Positions 1 to 8,485 of a stretch of 35,417 nt of DNA are shown here, one piece after another. Position numbers and translations under genes: made by a program. The notes below the pieces were generated by a model. That model was not told the DNA's origin. It searched no databases and saw nothing but the letters and a program-made list of their open reading frames with translations. Within the stretch, counting starts at the first letter, position 1; every line of letters starts with the position of its first letter. The stretch covers positions 1 through 35,417 of the forward strand of contig MENK01000011.1 of the NCBI GenBank assembly GCA_001768235.1. The letters are read 5' to 3'. This stretch comes from Bacteroidetes bacterium GWB2_32_14. Its GTDB lineage: Bacteria; Bacteroidota; Bacteroidia; Bacteroidales; UBA12077.

Positions 1-518
1 TATTTTACCATGCTACTAATTTAAAAAAATTTAGTTAGCAAAGCTAAAACATACATTACCACCGTCAAAGACGGTGGTTTTTTAGATTCTAATAAAACAG
101 GATTTGATTGGGGTGCAGCTCTTTTTTCTAAGAATTGGGACGATCTTTATTATTATGATAGTACCGATACTAAACTAAAATTAAAAGATAAAATATGGGG
201 GTATTCAAAAGATCGGAAAGTTTTTGTATATCATAAAAAAAGGTATTGTCCAATAAAAATTCTTGGAAGATACACCGTTTTTGTTCGGCGAGTAGATAAG
301 TCTAATTGGAATAATCAGGGTGTTAACTTTAGCTCAAGCGAAAAGGAATATGTTTTGGATATTTTAACAGGAGAAATCTATCCATTAACAAAAAAACATT
401 TAAAAAGCATCTGTTAAACGATTACCCGGAAATCTTAGAAAGATTTAAAAATGAAAGCATGGTACAAACTATGTTTTATATGTATATAAAAGAAATTAAC
501 TCCAAATTTGAATATTAA
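1..518 (+). pseudogene. Frameshifted C-terminal part of a hypothetical protein
   Basis: A coding-like stretch enters from the left edge and is split between frames. One frame is open from 25 to a stop at 415-417 and reads a Tyr/Lys-rich protein (for example GFDWGAALFSKNWDDLYYYD). After the A7 run at 390-396 the next frame continues as TFKKHLLNDYPEILERF and ends at 516-518, in the style of many Bacteroidota hypotheticals ('LTGEIYPLTKKT-F-KKHLLNDYPEIL'). A second A7 run at 23-29 sits where another frame change may join the upstream codons. The C-terminal shape loosely resembles DUF6563-like Bacteroidota proteins, but I cannot confirm a family. It may be a pseudogene, a homopolymer sequencing error, or (less likely) a -1 frameshift at A_AAA_AAA. 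The start lies outside the window. The WG-repeat gene follows after 16 nt. Confidence 0.5.
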
Positions 519-534
519 TTAAAAAGTTATTAAA

Positions 535-1590
535 ATGAAAAAACTAACATTATTAGCAGTTAGTATAATTACTTTTGCATTTAACTCGTTAGCCCAAACT
601 TACGTTTTTCAATTTAGGCCATGGGAGTCAAATGAATGGGGATACATGAACATAAAGGGAGAAGTGGTTATTGAACCACAACGAAGAAAATGCTATGATT
701 TTTCAGAAGAAGGTTTGGCTCTTGTTTATTACTCCAAACAAAATCATTATGACATAATTAATTTGAATGGTGATGTTCTTGATATGGAACCTGAAAAATT
801 TATTGTTAAAGAAGGATTTGGATATGGAGCACAAGGATACAGTTCCGGTATGCTCATAATAAGAATCAAAAAAAGATGGGGTGCCTTAGATAAAAATGGT
901 AAAGTTGTGGTACCTGTTAAATATGACTTTATCTCCAATTTTATTTATGGCTATGCAACAGCCCGCTTAAAAGATACATATTATGTAATAGATAGCATCG
1001 GGAGTGAGATTCTGATTCATGAAGAAGATATCACGAAGATTAGCAAATTCTCAGAAGGATTAACCCTTTATACAAATAATAAAGAATTAGCGGGATTTAT
1101 TAATGAACAAGGAGATGTTGCGATTCCTGCAAAGTTTGAGAAAGTTGGATATTTTAATGCAGGTGTAGCCTGGGCGCGTAGTTCAGATGGATTGATTGGT
1201 TATATAAATAAAAACGGCGATTGGGTTATTGAACCAAAGTTTTTAGCAGTTTCTGATTTTGATCCGGTAAGTGGATTGGCAATGGCACGTGTAGATGAAG
1301 TATGGGGTTATATCAATAAAGAAGGTGAAATCAGCTATGTGGAAAATGTGAAAAAAATATATGATTATACTGAAGGATTGGCAATGGCTGTAACTCCCGA
1401 CGGTTTATTTGGGTTTTTGGATGAAAACCAGCATTGGATAATAAAACCACGATTCGATGCAGCACGTGAATTTAAAAATAGATATGCCGCGGTCAGGGAA
1501 AATGGGAAATGGGGAATTATTGATAAATCCGGGAACTGGGTTATTGAACCAATGTTTTCAGGTATAAAAAATGTGATGAAAATAAATTAA
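535..1590 (+). CDS. Secreted WG-repeat protein
   Basis: This is a 351-aa exported protein. Residues 1-20 form a signal peptide (MKKLTLLA..., hydrophobic core, cleavage likely after SLA). The rest is a run of about 7-9 WG-type repeats of roughly 35-40 residues. Clear units include WGYMNIKGEVVIEP (35-48), WGALDKNGKVVVPVKYDF (115-132), GFINEQGDVAIPAKF (187-201), GYINKNGDWVIEPKF (222-236), WGYINKEGE (257-265), GFLDENQHWIIKPRF (293-307) and WGIIDKSGNWVIEPMF (326-341). WG repeats (WG_beta_rep) are common in secreted Bacteroidota proteins and probably stack as beta-hairpins for binding; no enzymatic motif is visible. No lipobox cysteine is present, so a periplasmic or secreted product is expected. 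It sits 16 nt after the broken gene and upstream of an outer-membrane protein gene that has a near-identical signal sequence. The specific function is unknown. Confidence 0.85.
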   Translation: MKKLTLLAVSIITFAFNSLAQTYVFQFRPWESNEWGYMNIKGEVVIEPQRRKCYDFSEEGLALVYYSKQNHYDIINLNGDVLDMEPEKFIVKEGFGYGAQGYSSGMLIIRIKKRWGALDKNGKVVVPVKYDFISNFIYGYATARLKDTYYVIDSIGSEILIHEEDITKISKFSEGLTLYTNNKELAGFINEQGDVAIPAKFEKVGYFNAGVAWARSSDGLIGYINKNGDWVIEPKFLAVSDFDPVSGLAMARVDEVWGYINKEGEISYVENVKKIYDYTEGLAMAVTPDGLFGFLDENQHWIIKPRFDAAREFKNRYAAVRENGKWGIIDKSGNWVIEPMFSGIKNVMKIN

Positions 1591-1621
1591 AATAAACATA
1601 TCCCGGCTAATTTTAATTAAA

Positions 1622-1652
1622 TTTGAAAAACACAAATAGAAAATTACGTTTA
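1622..1652 (+). promoter_or_regulatory. Putative Bacteroidota sigma-ABfr-type promoter
   Basis: TTTG at 1622-1625, a 19-nt spacer, then TACGTTTA at 1645-1652. This matches seven of the eight -7 box positions (TAnnTTTG). It would start transcription about 12-15 nt before the beta-barrel gene, making that gene independently transcribed from the WG-repeat gene. Confidence 0.45.
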
Positions 1653-1670
1653 ACCTAAAATTGTTTTAAA

Positions 1671-2174
1671 ATGAAAAAACTAACATTATTAGCAATTATT
1701 GCAATTGCTTTTACATTTAATTCTTATTCCCAAATTAGTGCAGGGGGAGGTCTCGTTTATGGTACAGAACAACAAACTATCGGGTTTAATTTAAGAGGGC
1801 AGTACAGTATAACAGAAAGTATTGATATTGTTGGTGGATTAACATTCTATTTACCCAACAAAGAGAAACAAACATTAATTTTTACCACGGTTGAAAGTAA
1901 AACAAACATGTGGGCATTTGATGTGGATGGCCATTATAATTTTGGAATCATAGATAAATTAAAAGTTTACCCGCTTGCAGGTTTAAATATTGCCGGAGTT
2001 ACGGTAGAAGTAAATGGTACAGAATCCAGCGATACCGAAGTAGGGTTAAATATCGGAGCTGGTGCAACATATGAAATAACCGAGAAGATAGCAGGTTTAT
2101 TTGAAACAAAATATACGATTGGGAATTTTGATCAGGCTGTTATATCGCTGGGTGTTTTATATAAATTCAAATAA
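1671..2174 (+). CDS. Small outer-membrane beta-barrel protein
   Basis: This is a 167-aa protein with a signal peptide at residues 1-20 (MKKLTLLAIIAIAF..., cleavage likely before QISAGGG). The mature part alternates polar and hydrophobic residues in short strands separated by turns, for example GGGLVYG, TIGFNLRGQYSI, IDIVGGLTFYL, MWAFDVDGHYNF, LKVYPLAGLNIAGV, VGLNIGAGATYEI and AVISLGVLYKFK. That is consistent with about eight beta-strands, and the protein ends in an aromatic-containing strand (YKFK), as barrels inserted by BamA usually do. It fits the broad OmpX/OMP_b-brl-like porin-family group of Bacteroidota; no substrate can be assigned. The first 24 nt are identical to those of the WG-repeat gene upstream. 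A strong terminator follows 13 nt after the stop. Confidence 0.75.
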   Translation: MKKLTLLAIIAIAFTFNSYSQISAGGGLVYGTEQQTIGFNLRGQYSITESIDIVGGLTFYLPNKEKQTLIFTTVESKTNMWAFDVDGHYNFGIIDKLKVYPLAGLNIAGVTVEVNGTESSDTEVGLNIGAGATYEITEKIAGLFETKYTIGNFDQAVISLGVLYKFK

Positions 2175-2187
2175 ATAATCATTTTGA

Positions 2188-2227
2188 AAATAAAAGCCCG
2201 ATACATTTCCATATCGGGCTTTTATTT
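2188..2227. terminator. Bidirectional intrinsic terminator
   Basis: A perfect 16-bp inverted repeat (2188-2203 with 2212-2227) has an 8-nt loop. The GC-rich core is GCCCGATA/TATCGGGC, flanked by A-rich and T-rich ends on both sides. It lies between the + strand beta-barrel gene and the - strand hutH, so it can stop transcription from both. Confidence 0.9.
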
Positions 2228-2378
2228 GGTATAAAATACATTTTATCCGGTTGTAAAATTATAAACACTTTGCTAAAATGCATGGGTAAATCAATTTCTG
2301 ATTTCAAAAAAAAAATAGACCCGGCAGGTTAAACCCTGTCAGGCCTTAAATAGAATTCAATATCAATTATTCAGGATT

Positions 2379-3884
2379 TTATCTCTCGGGCAGTTCCAAT
2401 TTTACTTCCTGTAAATACTCTACCGATCGGGCCATATCGTCGTACATGGTTTTATCGTTCTGAATAAATTTTACTTTTTTGCGATAACCTGCAACAAATT
2501 TCTCAATAAACGGGGATGATTTCGCGGGGCGCTGAAATTCCAATGCCTGGGCAGCATTAAACAATTCAATAGCTAATATTCGTTCAAGATTCATTGCAAC
2601 CTGGTATGCTTTTGTTGCAGCATTTGCTCCCATACTCACATGATCTTCCTGTCCCTGTGATGATTCAATAGTATCAACCGAAGCAGGTGTGCATAATTGT
2701 TTATTTCTGCTAACAATAGATGCAGCTGTATATTGAGGAATCATAAATCCGCTGTTTAATCCCGGGTTTGCCACTAAGAAATGGGGTAAACCCCTTTTCC
2801 CTGCAAGCAACTGGTAAGTTCTGCGTTCAGAAATACTTCCCAGCTCGGCCATTGCAATACATAAATTATCTAAAGCCAGCGCCAAAGGCTGTCCATGAAA
2901 ATTACCTGCAGAGATAATTAAATCCTCATCAGGAAAAATAGTGGGATTATCGGTCACTGCATTAATCTCGTTATTGAAAACATAAGAGACATAGTTTATC
3001 GAGTCTTTCGATGCACCATGTACCTGTGGAATACAACGAAACGAGTAGGGGTCCTGAACATGTACTTTAGGACGATTGATTAATTCGCTCCCTTCGAGTA
3101 AAAATCTCATTCTGCGTGCAGTTATTATTTGACCTAAATGATGTCGTATCTGATGTACTGAATCGTGAAAAGGTTCTATTCGTCCATCAAAAGCATCTAA
3201 AGAAACAGCACTGATAACATCGGCCAACTGGGAAAGTTTCCACACTTTTAATGTTAAAAATACTCCATAAGCGCTCATAAACTGTGTTCCATTAAGCAAA
3301 GCCAAACCTTCCTTCGATCTTAGCCCTATAGGTTCCCAATTCAATGTTTTAAGCATTTTCTCGCCCGACATTCTTTCTCCTTTGTAATATACTTCGCCCA
3401 TACCCAGCATTGGTAAACACATGTGAGCCAGGGGAGCTAAATCGCCTGATGCACCCAACGAGCCAAATTGATATATTACAGGTAAAACATCGTGATTGAA
3501 AAAATCTATTAATCGTTCAACCGTACTTAACTGAACTCCCGAGTGTCCATACGAAAGCGATTGTATTTTTAACAAAATCATGATTTTAACAATCTCGTGG
3601 GGAACTTCATCACCAATTCCACAAGCATGCGACATTACCAGGTTACGTTGTAAATTCCCTAAATCTTCCCGTGAAATTTGTTTATCGTACAAAGCGCCAA
3701 ATCCTGTATTTATTCCATATATTGGCCCATCATGATTTTTCATTTTCGTATCGAGGTATTCGCGGCATTTAATGATATTGTTTTTTGATTGTTCCGATAA
3801 AGCCAGTTTGAATCCCTGCTTTAAAATCTGATCAATTCGTTCGAATGTTAACTGATCATTTGATATATAATGAGTCTTTTCCAT
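2379..3884 (-). CDS. hutH: Histidine ammonia-lyase
   Basis: This is a 501-aa member of the aromatic amino acid lyase family, which deaminates L-histidine to trans-urocanate and ammonia in the first step of histidine breakdown. The MIO prosthetic group forms from the Ala-Ser-Gly triad at 145-147 in GSLGASGDLAPLAH. YGINTGFG (56-63) carries the catalytic loop tyrosine, and GNFHGQP and ISERRTYQLL are typical of the family. The Ser85-His86 pair at the substrate-selectivity position fits histidine rather than tyrosine or phenylalanine. Length is normal (about 500). The start codon is ATG with an A/T-rich leader. No hutU, hutI or ftcD lies nearby, so the rest of the pathway is encoded elsewhere or missing. 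The 231 nt to hisS upstream show no gene or clear promoter. A related lyase activity cannot be excluded. Confidence 0.93.
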   Translation of the reverse strand: MEKTHYISNDQLTFERIDQILKQGFKLALSEQSKNNIIKCREYLDTKMKNHDGPIYGINTGFGALYDKQISREDLGNLQRNLVMSHACGIGDEVPHEIVKIMILLKIQSLSYGHSGVQLSTVERLIDFFNHDVLPVIYQFGSLGASGDLAPLAHMCLPMLGMGEVYYKGERMSGEKMLKTLNWEPIGLRSKEGLALLNGTQFMSAYGVFLTLKVWKLSQLADVISAVSLDAFDGRIEPFHDSVHQIRHHLGQIITARRMRFLLEGSELINRPKVHVQDPYSFRCIPQVHGASKDSINYVSYVFNNEINAVTDNPTIFPDEDLIISAGNFHGQPLALALDNLCIAMAELGSISERRTYQLLAGKRGLPHFLVANPGLNSGFMIPQYTAASIVSRNKQLCTPASVDTIESSQGQEDHVSMGANAATKAYQVAMNLERILAIELFNAAQALEFQRPAKSSPFIEKFVAGYRKKVKFIQNDKTMYDDMARSVEYLQEVKLELPER

Positions 3885-4115
3885 TTTTTATTTTGATTTT
3901 TTATCTGTTTTAAGATTGAATTATAAATACCGATTTTAGAAATACGAACCCATGTAAAATGGTCATAAGTCATTTATCGAACTTGTAATTATTTTTAAGC
4001 TTACTTGTTTTATTGTAAAAACAACACTCAGGGAAAACGGGTATCACCACCTGCAAAATGTACAGGACGTCTGCGATTTATATTTATTAAAATACGGTTT
4101 TTATAACCCATTTTA

Positions 4116-5477
4116 TTATTTTAATTTTTGTAGTAATTCATCGAACTTCATTTCGAATTGTTCTCCACTAACCATATTTTTTACGGTTAATACCCCTTTT
4201 TGCATTTCATTTTCGCCAACTAATATAACAAATGGAATATTTTTATTGTTTGCATAAGTCATTTGCTTATTCATCTTGGCTGAATCAGGATAAATCTCGG
4301 AATTAACACCATTATCCCTGAGTATTTTTAGTAGTGGCAAACAATATTTTTCTTCGTTTTCTCCAAAATTCACAAACAGTACTTTTGTTGATGAAACAAT
4401 TTCTTTGGGGAAACTATCGAGTTGTTCCATAACATCGTATATTCGATCGGCGCCAAATGATACACCAACACCTGAAACATCCTTTAATCCAAAAACTCCT
4501 GTTAAATCATCGTAACGCCCGCCACCACAAATGCTTCCTATCTCAACTTCCAGAGCTTTTACTTCGATAATAGCTCCTGTATAATAATTTAATCCGCGGG
4601 CTAATGTTAAATCCAACTCAAGTTCAGTGTTTATATCAATTGTTTCAAAATAGTTTAGAATGGTTTCAAGTTCATCAATACCTTTTAAACCAATTTCTGA
4701 ATTTCTAAGTATTTTTTTCAAACTTGATAGTTTGTCAAAATTATCGCCTTTCAGCTCCAAAATAGGATCTATTTCTGAAATTGAGCCAGAACTTAACCCT
4801 CTTCCAATAAGTTCGTCATACACCCCTTTTTTGCCAATTTTTTCGAGTTTATCTATCGCGATGGTAATATCAATAATTTTATCTGGTTCACCTATTACTT
4901 CGGCTATACCAGCTAAAATTTTCCTGTTATTCATTTTAATAACAACATTTACTTTAAGAGATTGAAAAACCTGGTCGATAATCTGAATCAATTCAACCTC
5001 ATTTAAAAGTGAATTGCTGCCTATAACATCCACATCGCATTGGTAAAACTCACGGTAACGTCCTTTTTGTGGCCTGTCGGCGCGCCAAACAGGCTGAACC
5101 TGGTATCGTTTAAACGGGAAGGTTATTTCGTTCAGATGTTGGACTACATATCTTGCAAAAGGAACAGTTAAGTCGTAACGCAAGCCTTTTTCGCATATTT
5201 GCAAGGCTAACTTATTTGAATCAATATCTTTCAGGTTATTATTCACTTTTTCAAGATAATCACCTGAATTTAAAATCTTAAATAAAAGCTTATCTCCCTC
5301 GTCTCCATACTTGCCCAGCAATGTAGATAAATTTTCCATTGAAGGTGTTTCAATGGGCAAATAACCATATCGTTTAAACACATCTTTTATGGTATCGAAA
5401 ATAAAATTACGTTTCACCATTTCAAGGGGTGAAAAATCGCGGGTACCTTTTGGAACAGATGGTTTTTGTGCTGCCAT
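4116..5477 (-). CDS. hisS: Histidyl-tRNA synthetase
   Basis: This 453-aa class II aminoacyl-tRNA synthetase charges tRNA-His in the cytoplasm. Motif 1 lies near the N-terminus ([18 protein letters not shown]). Motif 2 is [18 protein letters not shown], the histidine-specific 'HisA' stretch is [15 protein letters not shown], and motif 3 is [13 protein letters not shown]. The C-terminal 90 residues form the anticodon-binding alpha/beta domain (VLFVNFG...[14 protein letters not shown]...[10 protein letters not shown]). Length is typical. There is an ATG start with no Shine-Dalgarno, and a TATATTTG box lies about 30 nt upstream. It is transcribed in the same direction as hutH but 231 nt apart, so co-transcription is uncertain. 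Confidence 0.97.
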   Translation of the reverse strand: MAAQKPSVPKGTRDFSPLEMVKRNFIFDTIKDVFKRYGYLPIETPSMENLSTLLGKYGDEGDKLLFKILNSGDYLEKVNNNLKDIDSNKLALQICEKGLRYDLTVPFARYVVQHLNEITFPFKRYQVQPVWRADRPQKGRYREFYQCDVDVIGSNSLLNEVELIQIIDQVFQSLKVNVVIKMNNRKILAGIAEVIGEPDKIIDITIAIDKLEKIGKKGVYDELIGRGLSSGSISEIDPILELKGDNFDKLSSLKKILRNSEIGLKGIDELETILNYFETIDINTELELDLTLARGLNYYTGAIIEVKALEVEIGSICGGGRYDDLTGVFGLKDVSGVGVSFGADRIYDVMEQLDSFPKEIVSSTKVLFVNFGENEEKYCLPLLKILRDNGVNSEIYPDSAKMNKQMTYANNKNIPFVILVGENEMQKGVLTVKNMVSGEQFEMKFDELLQKLK

Positions 5478-5506
5478 TACGGGATTAACTTAAATTGTAT
5501 TTTTTG

Positions 5507-5514
5507 CAAATATA
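5507..5514 (-). promoter_or_regulatory. Putative -7 box for hisS
   Basis: Read on the minus strand this is TATATTTG, a full match to TAnnTTTG, about 30 nt upstream of the hisS ATG. No clear -33 TTG was found at 19-22 nt spacing, so support is only partial. Confidence 0.4.
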
Positions 5515-5556
5515 GAACAAAAAATAAAGGGACTATTAAAAATGTTTTAAAACAAG

Positions 5557-5582
5557 GAAGGATGACTAATTAGCCATCCTTC
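5557..5582 (-). terminator. Intrinsic terminator after the secreted 285-aa protein gene
   Basis: The inverted repeat GAAGGATG/CATCCTTC continues inward with further pairs. The one internal mismatch becomes a G-U wobble only in the minus-strand transcript, which shows its direction. The minus-strand RNA then runs into UUGUUUU. It lies 22 nt after the stop of the 285-aa gene and upstream of hisS, insulating hisS from it. Confidence 0.8.
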
Positions 5583-5603
5583 AAAGAATTTTAAATCTTG
5601 TTT

Positions 5604-6461
5604 TTATTTCTTTTTAGCCATTTTTTTAAAATCTGCATCGAGCAAACCATCTACATTCTTACCCTTTTCAACCCAGTGGTAATCGAAGAAATAAAAGTTA
5701 GAATCACCGGCGCCAATAATTATTTTATAACAACGTGCTTTTAACCGTGTACCCTGAGGGCCTACTTTATGAAGGAAAACAACATTGGGATCGCGATTAG
5801 TTATTGCTTCTTCAATTTCCTGGGCAGTTACAAATTTTACATTGTATGGATAAATCTTCTTGATCTTATCTTCGGTATTTATCGATGGGGCAACTTCTTC
5901 TTTTATTAAATAAAGTGTTTTTTGCTTAATATCTTTCATATTTTCATTGTAATGCTGGAAGATATTCTTTTTAATCATTTTGGGGTTATCTTTCATGTTT
6001 TGAATGTGGTTTTGCATAAACCGAACCAGAGATTCCATTTTATAAACCCAGAATTCCTCGTCAACTTCGGTATATGAAAGTGGTATAGCTGCAATGTCGT
6101 GAAGTTCCCGAATCAATTTTGCATCTTTATTACCTAAAAAAATACTTAAAAAATTATAACGCACTTTTGTTTGATCGTTCTCAAACACAACCTGGGTCAT
6201 CATTAAAAAAGATTTTGTTGGATCGTTATACATGGTTTCAAAATCAGCAACTGAAATAAATTCATACGGAGTAATAGTCCATGCATCTTTGATTGCCTGT
6301 TGAATTTTAAAATTGTATTCGGCAATAGGATTTGTTTCCAGAACCACATACATCTTCGAATTTAAAAACTGGTTGAGATCAGCCTCTGTAGGCATATAAT
6401 TCTGTGCATTTACAGTTAAAGCTACAGAACCGAATAATAAAGCGAAAATTATTTTTTTCAT
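5604..6461 (-). CDS. Secreted protein of unknown function
   Basis: This is a 285-aa protein that I do not recognise. Residues 1-19 form a signal peptide (MKKIIFALLFGSVALTVNA, then QNYMP). There is no lipobox cysteine and no later membrane segment, so it is probably periplasmic or secreted. The mature part is mixed alpha/beta. It is rich in Lys, Asn, Tyr and Phe, with a charged helical middle (MESLVRFMQNHIQNMKDNPK... about 145-190) and a C-terminal strand-rich part (ARCYKIIIGAGDSNFYFFDY) ending in a lysine-rich tail. There is only one cysteine, close to the C-terminus. It has its own terminator and lies opposite a hybrid histidine kinase across a 270-nt divergent intergenic region. A role in envelope biology is a guess from the signal peptide only. 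Confidence 0.75.
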   Translation of the reverse strand: MKKIIFALLFGSVALTVNAQNYMPTEADLNQFLNSKMYVVLETNPIAEYNFKIQQAIKDAWTITPYEFISVADFETMYNDPTKSFLMMTQVVFENDQTKVRYNFLSIFLGNKDAKLIRELHDIAAIPLSYTEVDEEFWVYKMESLVRFMQNHIQNMKDNPKMIKKNIFQHYNENMKDIKQKTLYLIKEEVAPSINTEDKIKKIYPYNVKFVTAQEIEEAITNRDPNVVFLHKVGPQGTRLKARCYKIIIGAGDSNFYFFDYHWVEKGKNVDGLLDADFKKMAKKK

Positions 6462-6646
6462 ATATTAATTGATTTGGTTTAGTTTTAAAACATGCTCTAA
6501 GATACTAAATACCCGGTTTATTTTATCGTGTGTTTTAATTTTTTATACAACCTGAACTTAAAAATTACCTTGCATCAAAAACTTCCGTCTAACAAATATC
6601 AAATAAAGAGTTGAATTTGTTAAAATTTTTATATTTTTAATTTCAA

Positions 6647-6679
6647 TTGGTGTATAATACTGTATATTTAGTAAATTTA
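6647..6679 (+). promoter_or_regulatory. Weak candidate promoter for the hybrid kinase
   Basis: TTG at 6647-6649, a 22-nt spacer, then TAAATTTA at 6672-6679 (7 of 8 positions of TAnnTTTG). It lies about 50 nt before the kinase ATG in the divergent 270-nt gap 6462-6731. I found no matching box for the opposite gene, and nothing else recognisable in that gap. Confidence 0.3.
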
Positions 6680-6731
6680 CAAAGTAAATGCCAAATTTCG
6701 ATTAAAACCAGATAACGATAAAACGTAAAAT

Positions 6732-8477
6732 ATGAATTTTATTGATAATATTATAGGAATTTGTACAGTAAGTACAGATAAAATTGAGCCAAAGAGTAAA
6801 GTATATGTTAAATCAATACTATTAAACTTTTTCAGTATTATAAATCTGGTTGTTTTATTTGTTTTTTCAATTATTTTGTTCCTTGATTCAAACCTGATCC
6901 TGTCAATAATTTTACTTTCAACAGCAGTTCTGACTTTAATTAATTTTTTACTATTTAAAAACAAAGGTAATTTTTCAAAGGCTTCAATGATTTTTATCTT
7001 TATAATTTCGGCATTGCTTTTATGGTTTATTATCAACGGGGTAACAAGTGGGAATGGAATTTTACTATATGCCGTTTACCCCGCATTCCTGGTGATTTTA
7101 CTGGGACGTAAAAAAGGAAGTATCGCTTCTCTTGTATTTTTTATATTAACTGTCCTTCCCGTGTTCTTTTTTGAAGTATTCAAACTTCCTGTAAACTACA
7201 CGTTAAACAATCAATTACTATTTATTTTCTTATACCTTGGGTTTTATCTTTTTATTAACATATTTGAGTCGTTACGGGTAAATTTAATTACTGTTTACGA
7301 AACAGAATTAAAACAAGCAGAAACCGAGATTCAATCGAAAGAGGAGTTTATATCAAAAATCTCGCACCAGGTAAGAACTCCATTAAATAATATTGTTGTA
7401 GTAACCAACATGTTAAATGATTTAAATCTTGATGAAAAACAAAAAGATTTAATTGATACCATCCAGGCATCAACAAATAATTTGGTGAACGTGGTAAATA
7501 ATATTACCGAATTATCGAAGGTAGATGTATTGCAAAGCAAAGATTATAATCAGAATTTTAACCTGAACAGCACTTTACGAAACACGATCAATCTTTTTGC
7601 AAATGAACAATCAAACGACATTTATTTTCCTCTCGATATTAAAGATGATTTAACATACCAGCTATATGGAGATCCTGTAAAGCTTAAACAGGTATTTTTA
7701 AATCTTATTGAAAACATATTAAAAAATTCAAAAAGTGGTAAAAAAACAATATCAATAAATATTGAAAAACAAACAGAGAATACTGATTCCGTTGATATCA
7801 GCTTTGGAGTTTCAACAAAGGATTTTGTTCATATACCTGAAGTTTCCAGGATACAGGGGATTGAAAAAAACAAGAAGTTACGAATAGGGGCATTTATAAA
7901 GCTGCTCGACATAAATATTGCTAACAGGATTATTGAATCCCTGGGAGGCAATATTGAAATTGATTTTACATCAGACCGTTTTGAATTCCGGTTTATCATC
8001 CGGTTTAGAAAAGGAGATACTATACGCGAAGAAATTATTGAAAAGGCTGAAATTGAAGATGCTTTATCGATGTCGGAAGAAAAAATCAACTTGAAAGATG
8101 CAAATATTCTTCTTGTAGAGGATAATTTGATCAATCAGAAAATTGTTCTTTTAAGTTTGAAGAAATCTGTAAAAAATGTTGATGTTGCAAACAATGGAAA
8201 AGAAGCACTCGATAAATTCGGGCTTGTAAAATACGATTTGATATTGATGGATATTCAAATGCCCATAATGAATGGTATAGTTACTACCAAGAAAATTAGA
8301 AGTATTGAAAAAAGTACAAATACTCATACCCCGATTATAGCAATAACGGCAAATGCCCTTTTAGGCGATAAAGAAGAATGTTTAGCCGCTGGAATGGATG
8401 ATTACATTAGTAAACCATTCCAGATTGAGACCCTGGTTAAAAAAATGGATCAGCAACTAACACGGGTCAGGATTTAA
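6732..8477 (+). CDS. Membrane hybrid histidine kinase with a degenerate ATPase domain
   Basis: This is a 581-aa inner-membrane sensor. Residues about 28-178 hold six hydrophobic segments (about 28-50, 54-74, 86-103, 108-126, 130-150, 160-178) with little extracytoplasmic sequence. A short coiled linker leads to a HisKA dimerisation domain with H-box FISKISHQVRTPLNN (His212). The catalytic domain keeps the N-box (LKQVFLNLIENILKNSKSG, 318-336) and its last helix/strand (IANRIIESLGGNIEI). The DxGxG G1 motif and the GTGLGL G2 motif are not recognisable (VSTKDF and RIGAFIKLLD in their place). A complete receiver domain ends the protein: E463-D464 pocket, Asp507 in LILMDIQMP, Thr539, Lys561. The gene ends 8 nt from the convergent propeller-phosphatase gene. 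It may accept phosphate from another kinase, act as a phosphatase, or bind ATP poorly. Confidence 0.87.
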   Translation: MNFIDNIIGICTVSTDKIEPKSKVYVKSILLNFFSIINLVVLFVFSIILFLDSNLILSIILLSTAVLTLINFLLFKNKGNFSKASMIFIFIISALLLWFIINGVTSGNGILLYAVYPAFLVILLGRKKGSIASLVFFILTVLPVFFFEVFKLPVNYTLNNQLLFIFLYLGFYLFINIFESLRVNLITVYETELKQAETEIQSKEEFISKISHQVRTPLNNIVVVTNMLNDLNLDEKQKDLIDTIQASTNNLVNVVNNITELSKVDVLQSKDYNQNFNLNSTLRNTINLFANEQSNDIYFPLDIKDDLTYQLYGDPVKLKQVFLNLIENILKNSKSGKKTISINIEKQTENTDSVDISFGVSTKDFVHIPEVSRIQGIEKNKKLRIGAFIKLLDINIANRIIESLGGNIEIDFTSDRFEFRFIIRFRKGDTIREEIIEKAEIEDALSMSEEKINLKDANILLVEDNLINQKIVLLSLKKSVKNVDVANNGKEALDKFGLVKYDLILMDIQMPIMNGIVTTKKIRSIEKSTNTHTPIIAITANALLGDKEECLAAGMDDYISKPFQIETLVKKMDQQLTRVRI

Positions 8478-8485
8478 CACGGAGC

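Noticed and set aside
2321-2343. Imperfect inverted repeat (CCGGCAGGTT...CCCTGTCAGG)
   Set aside because: The arms pair only with gaps and no second copy was seen in the window; it may be a relic of a dispersed repeat but cannot be supported.
2379-5477. hutH and hisS as a histidine-linked operon
   Set aside because: They are 231 nt apart, no other hut genes are present, and the shared amino acid is most likely chance.
6677-7036. 119-codon open frame on the - strand
   Set aside because: Covers the start and first membrane segments of the hybrid kinase; Ile/Phe-rich shadow of TM-coding sequence.
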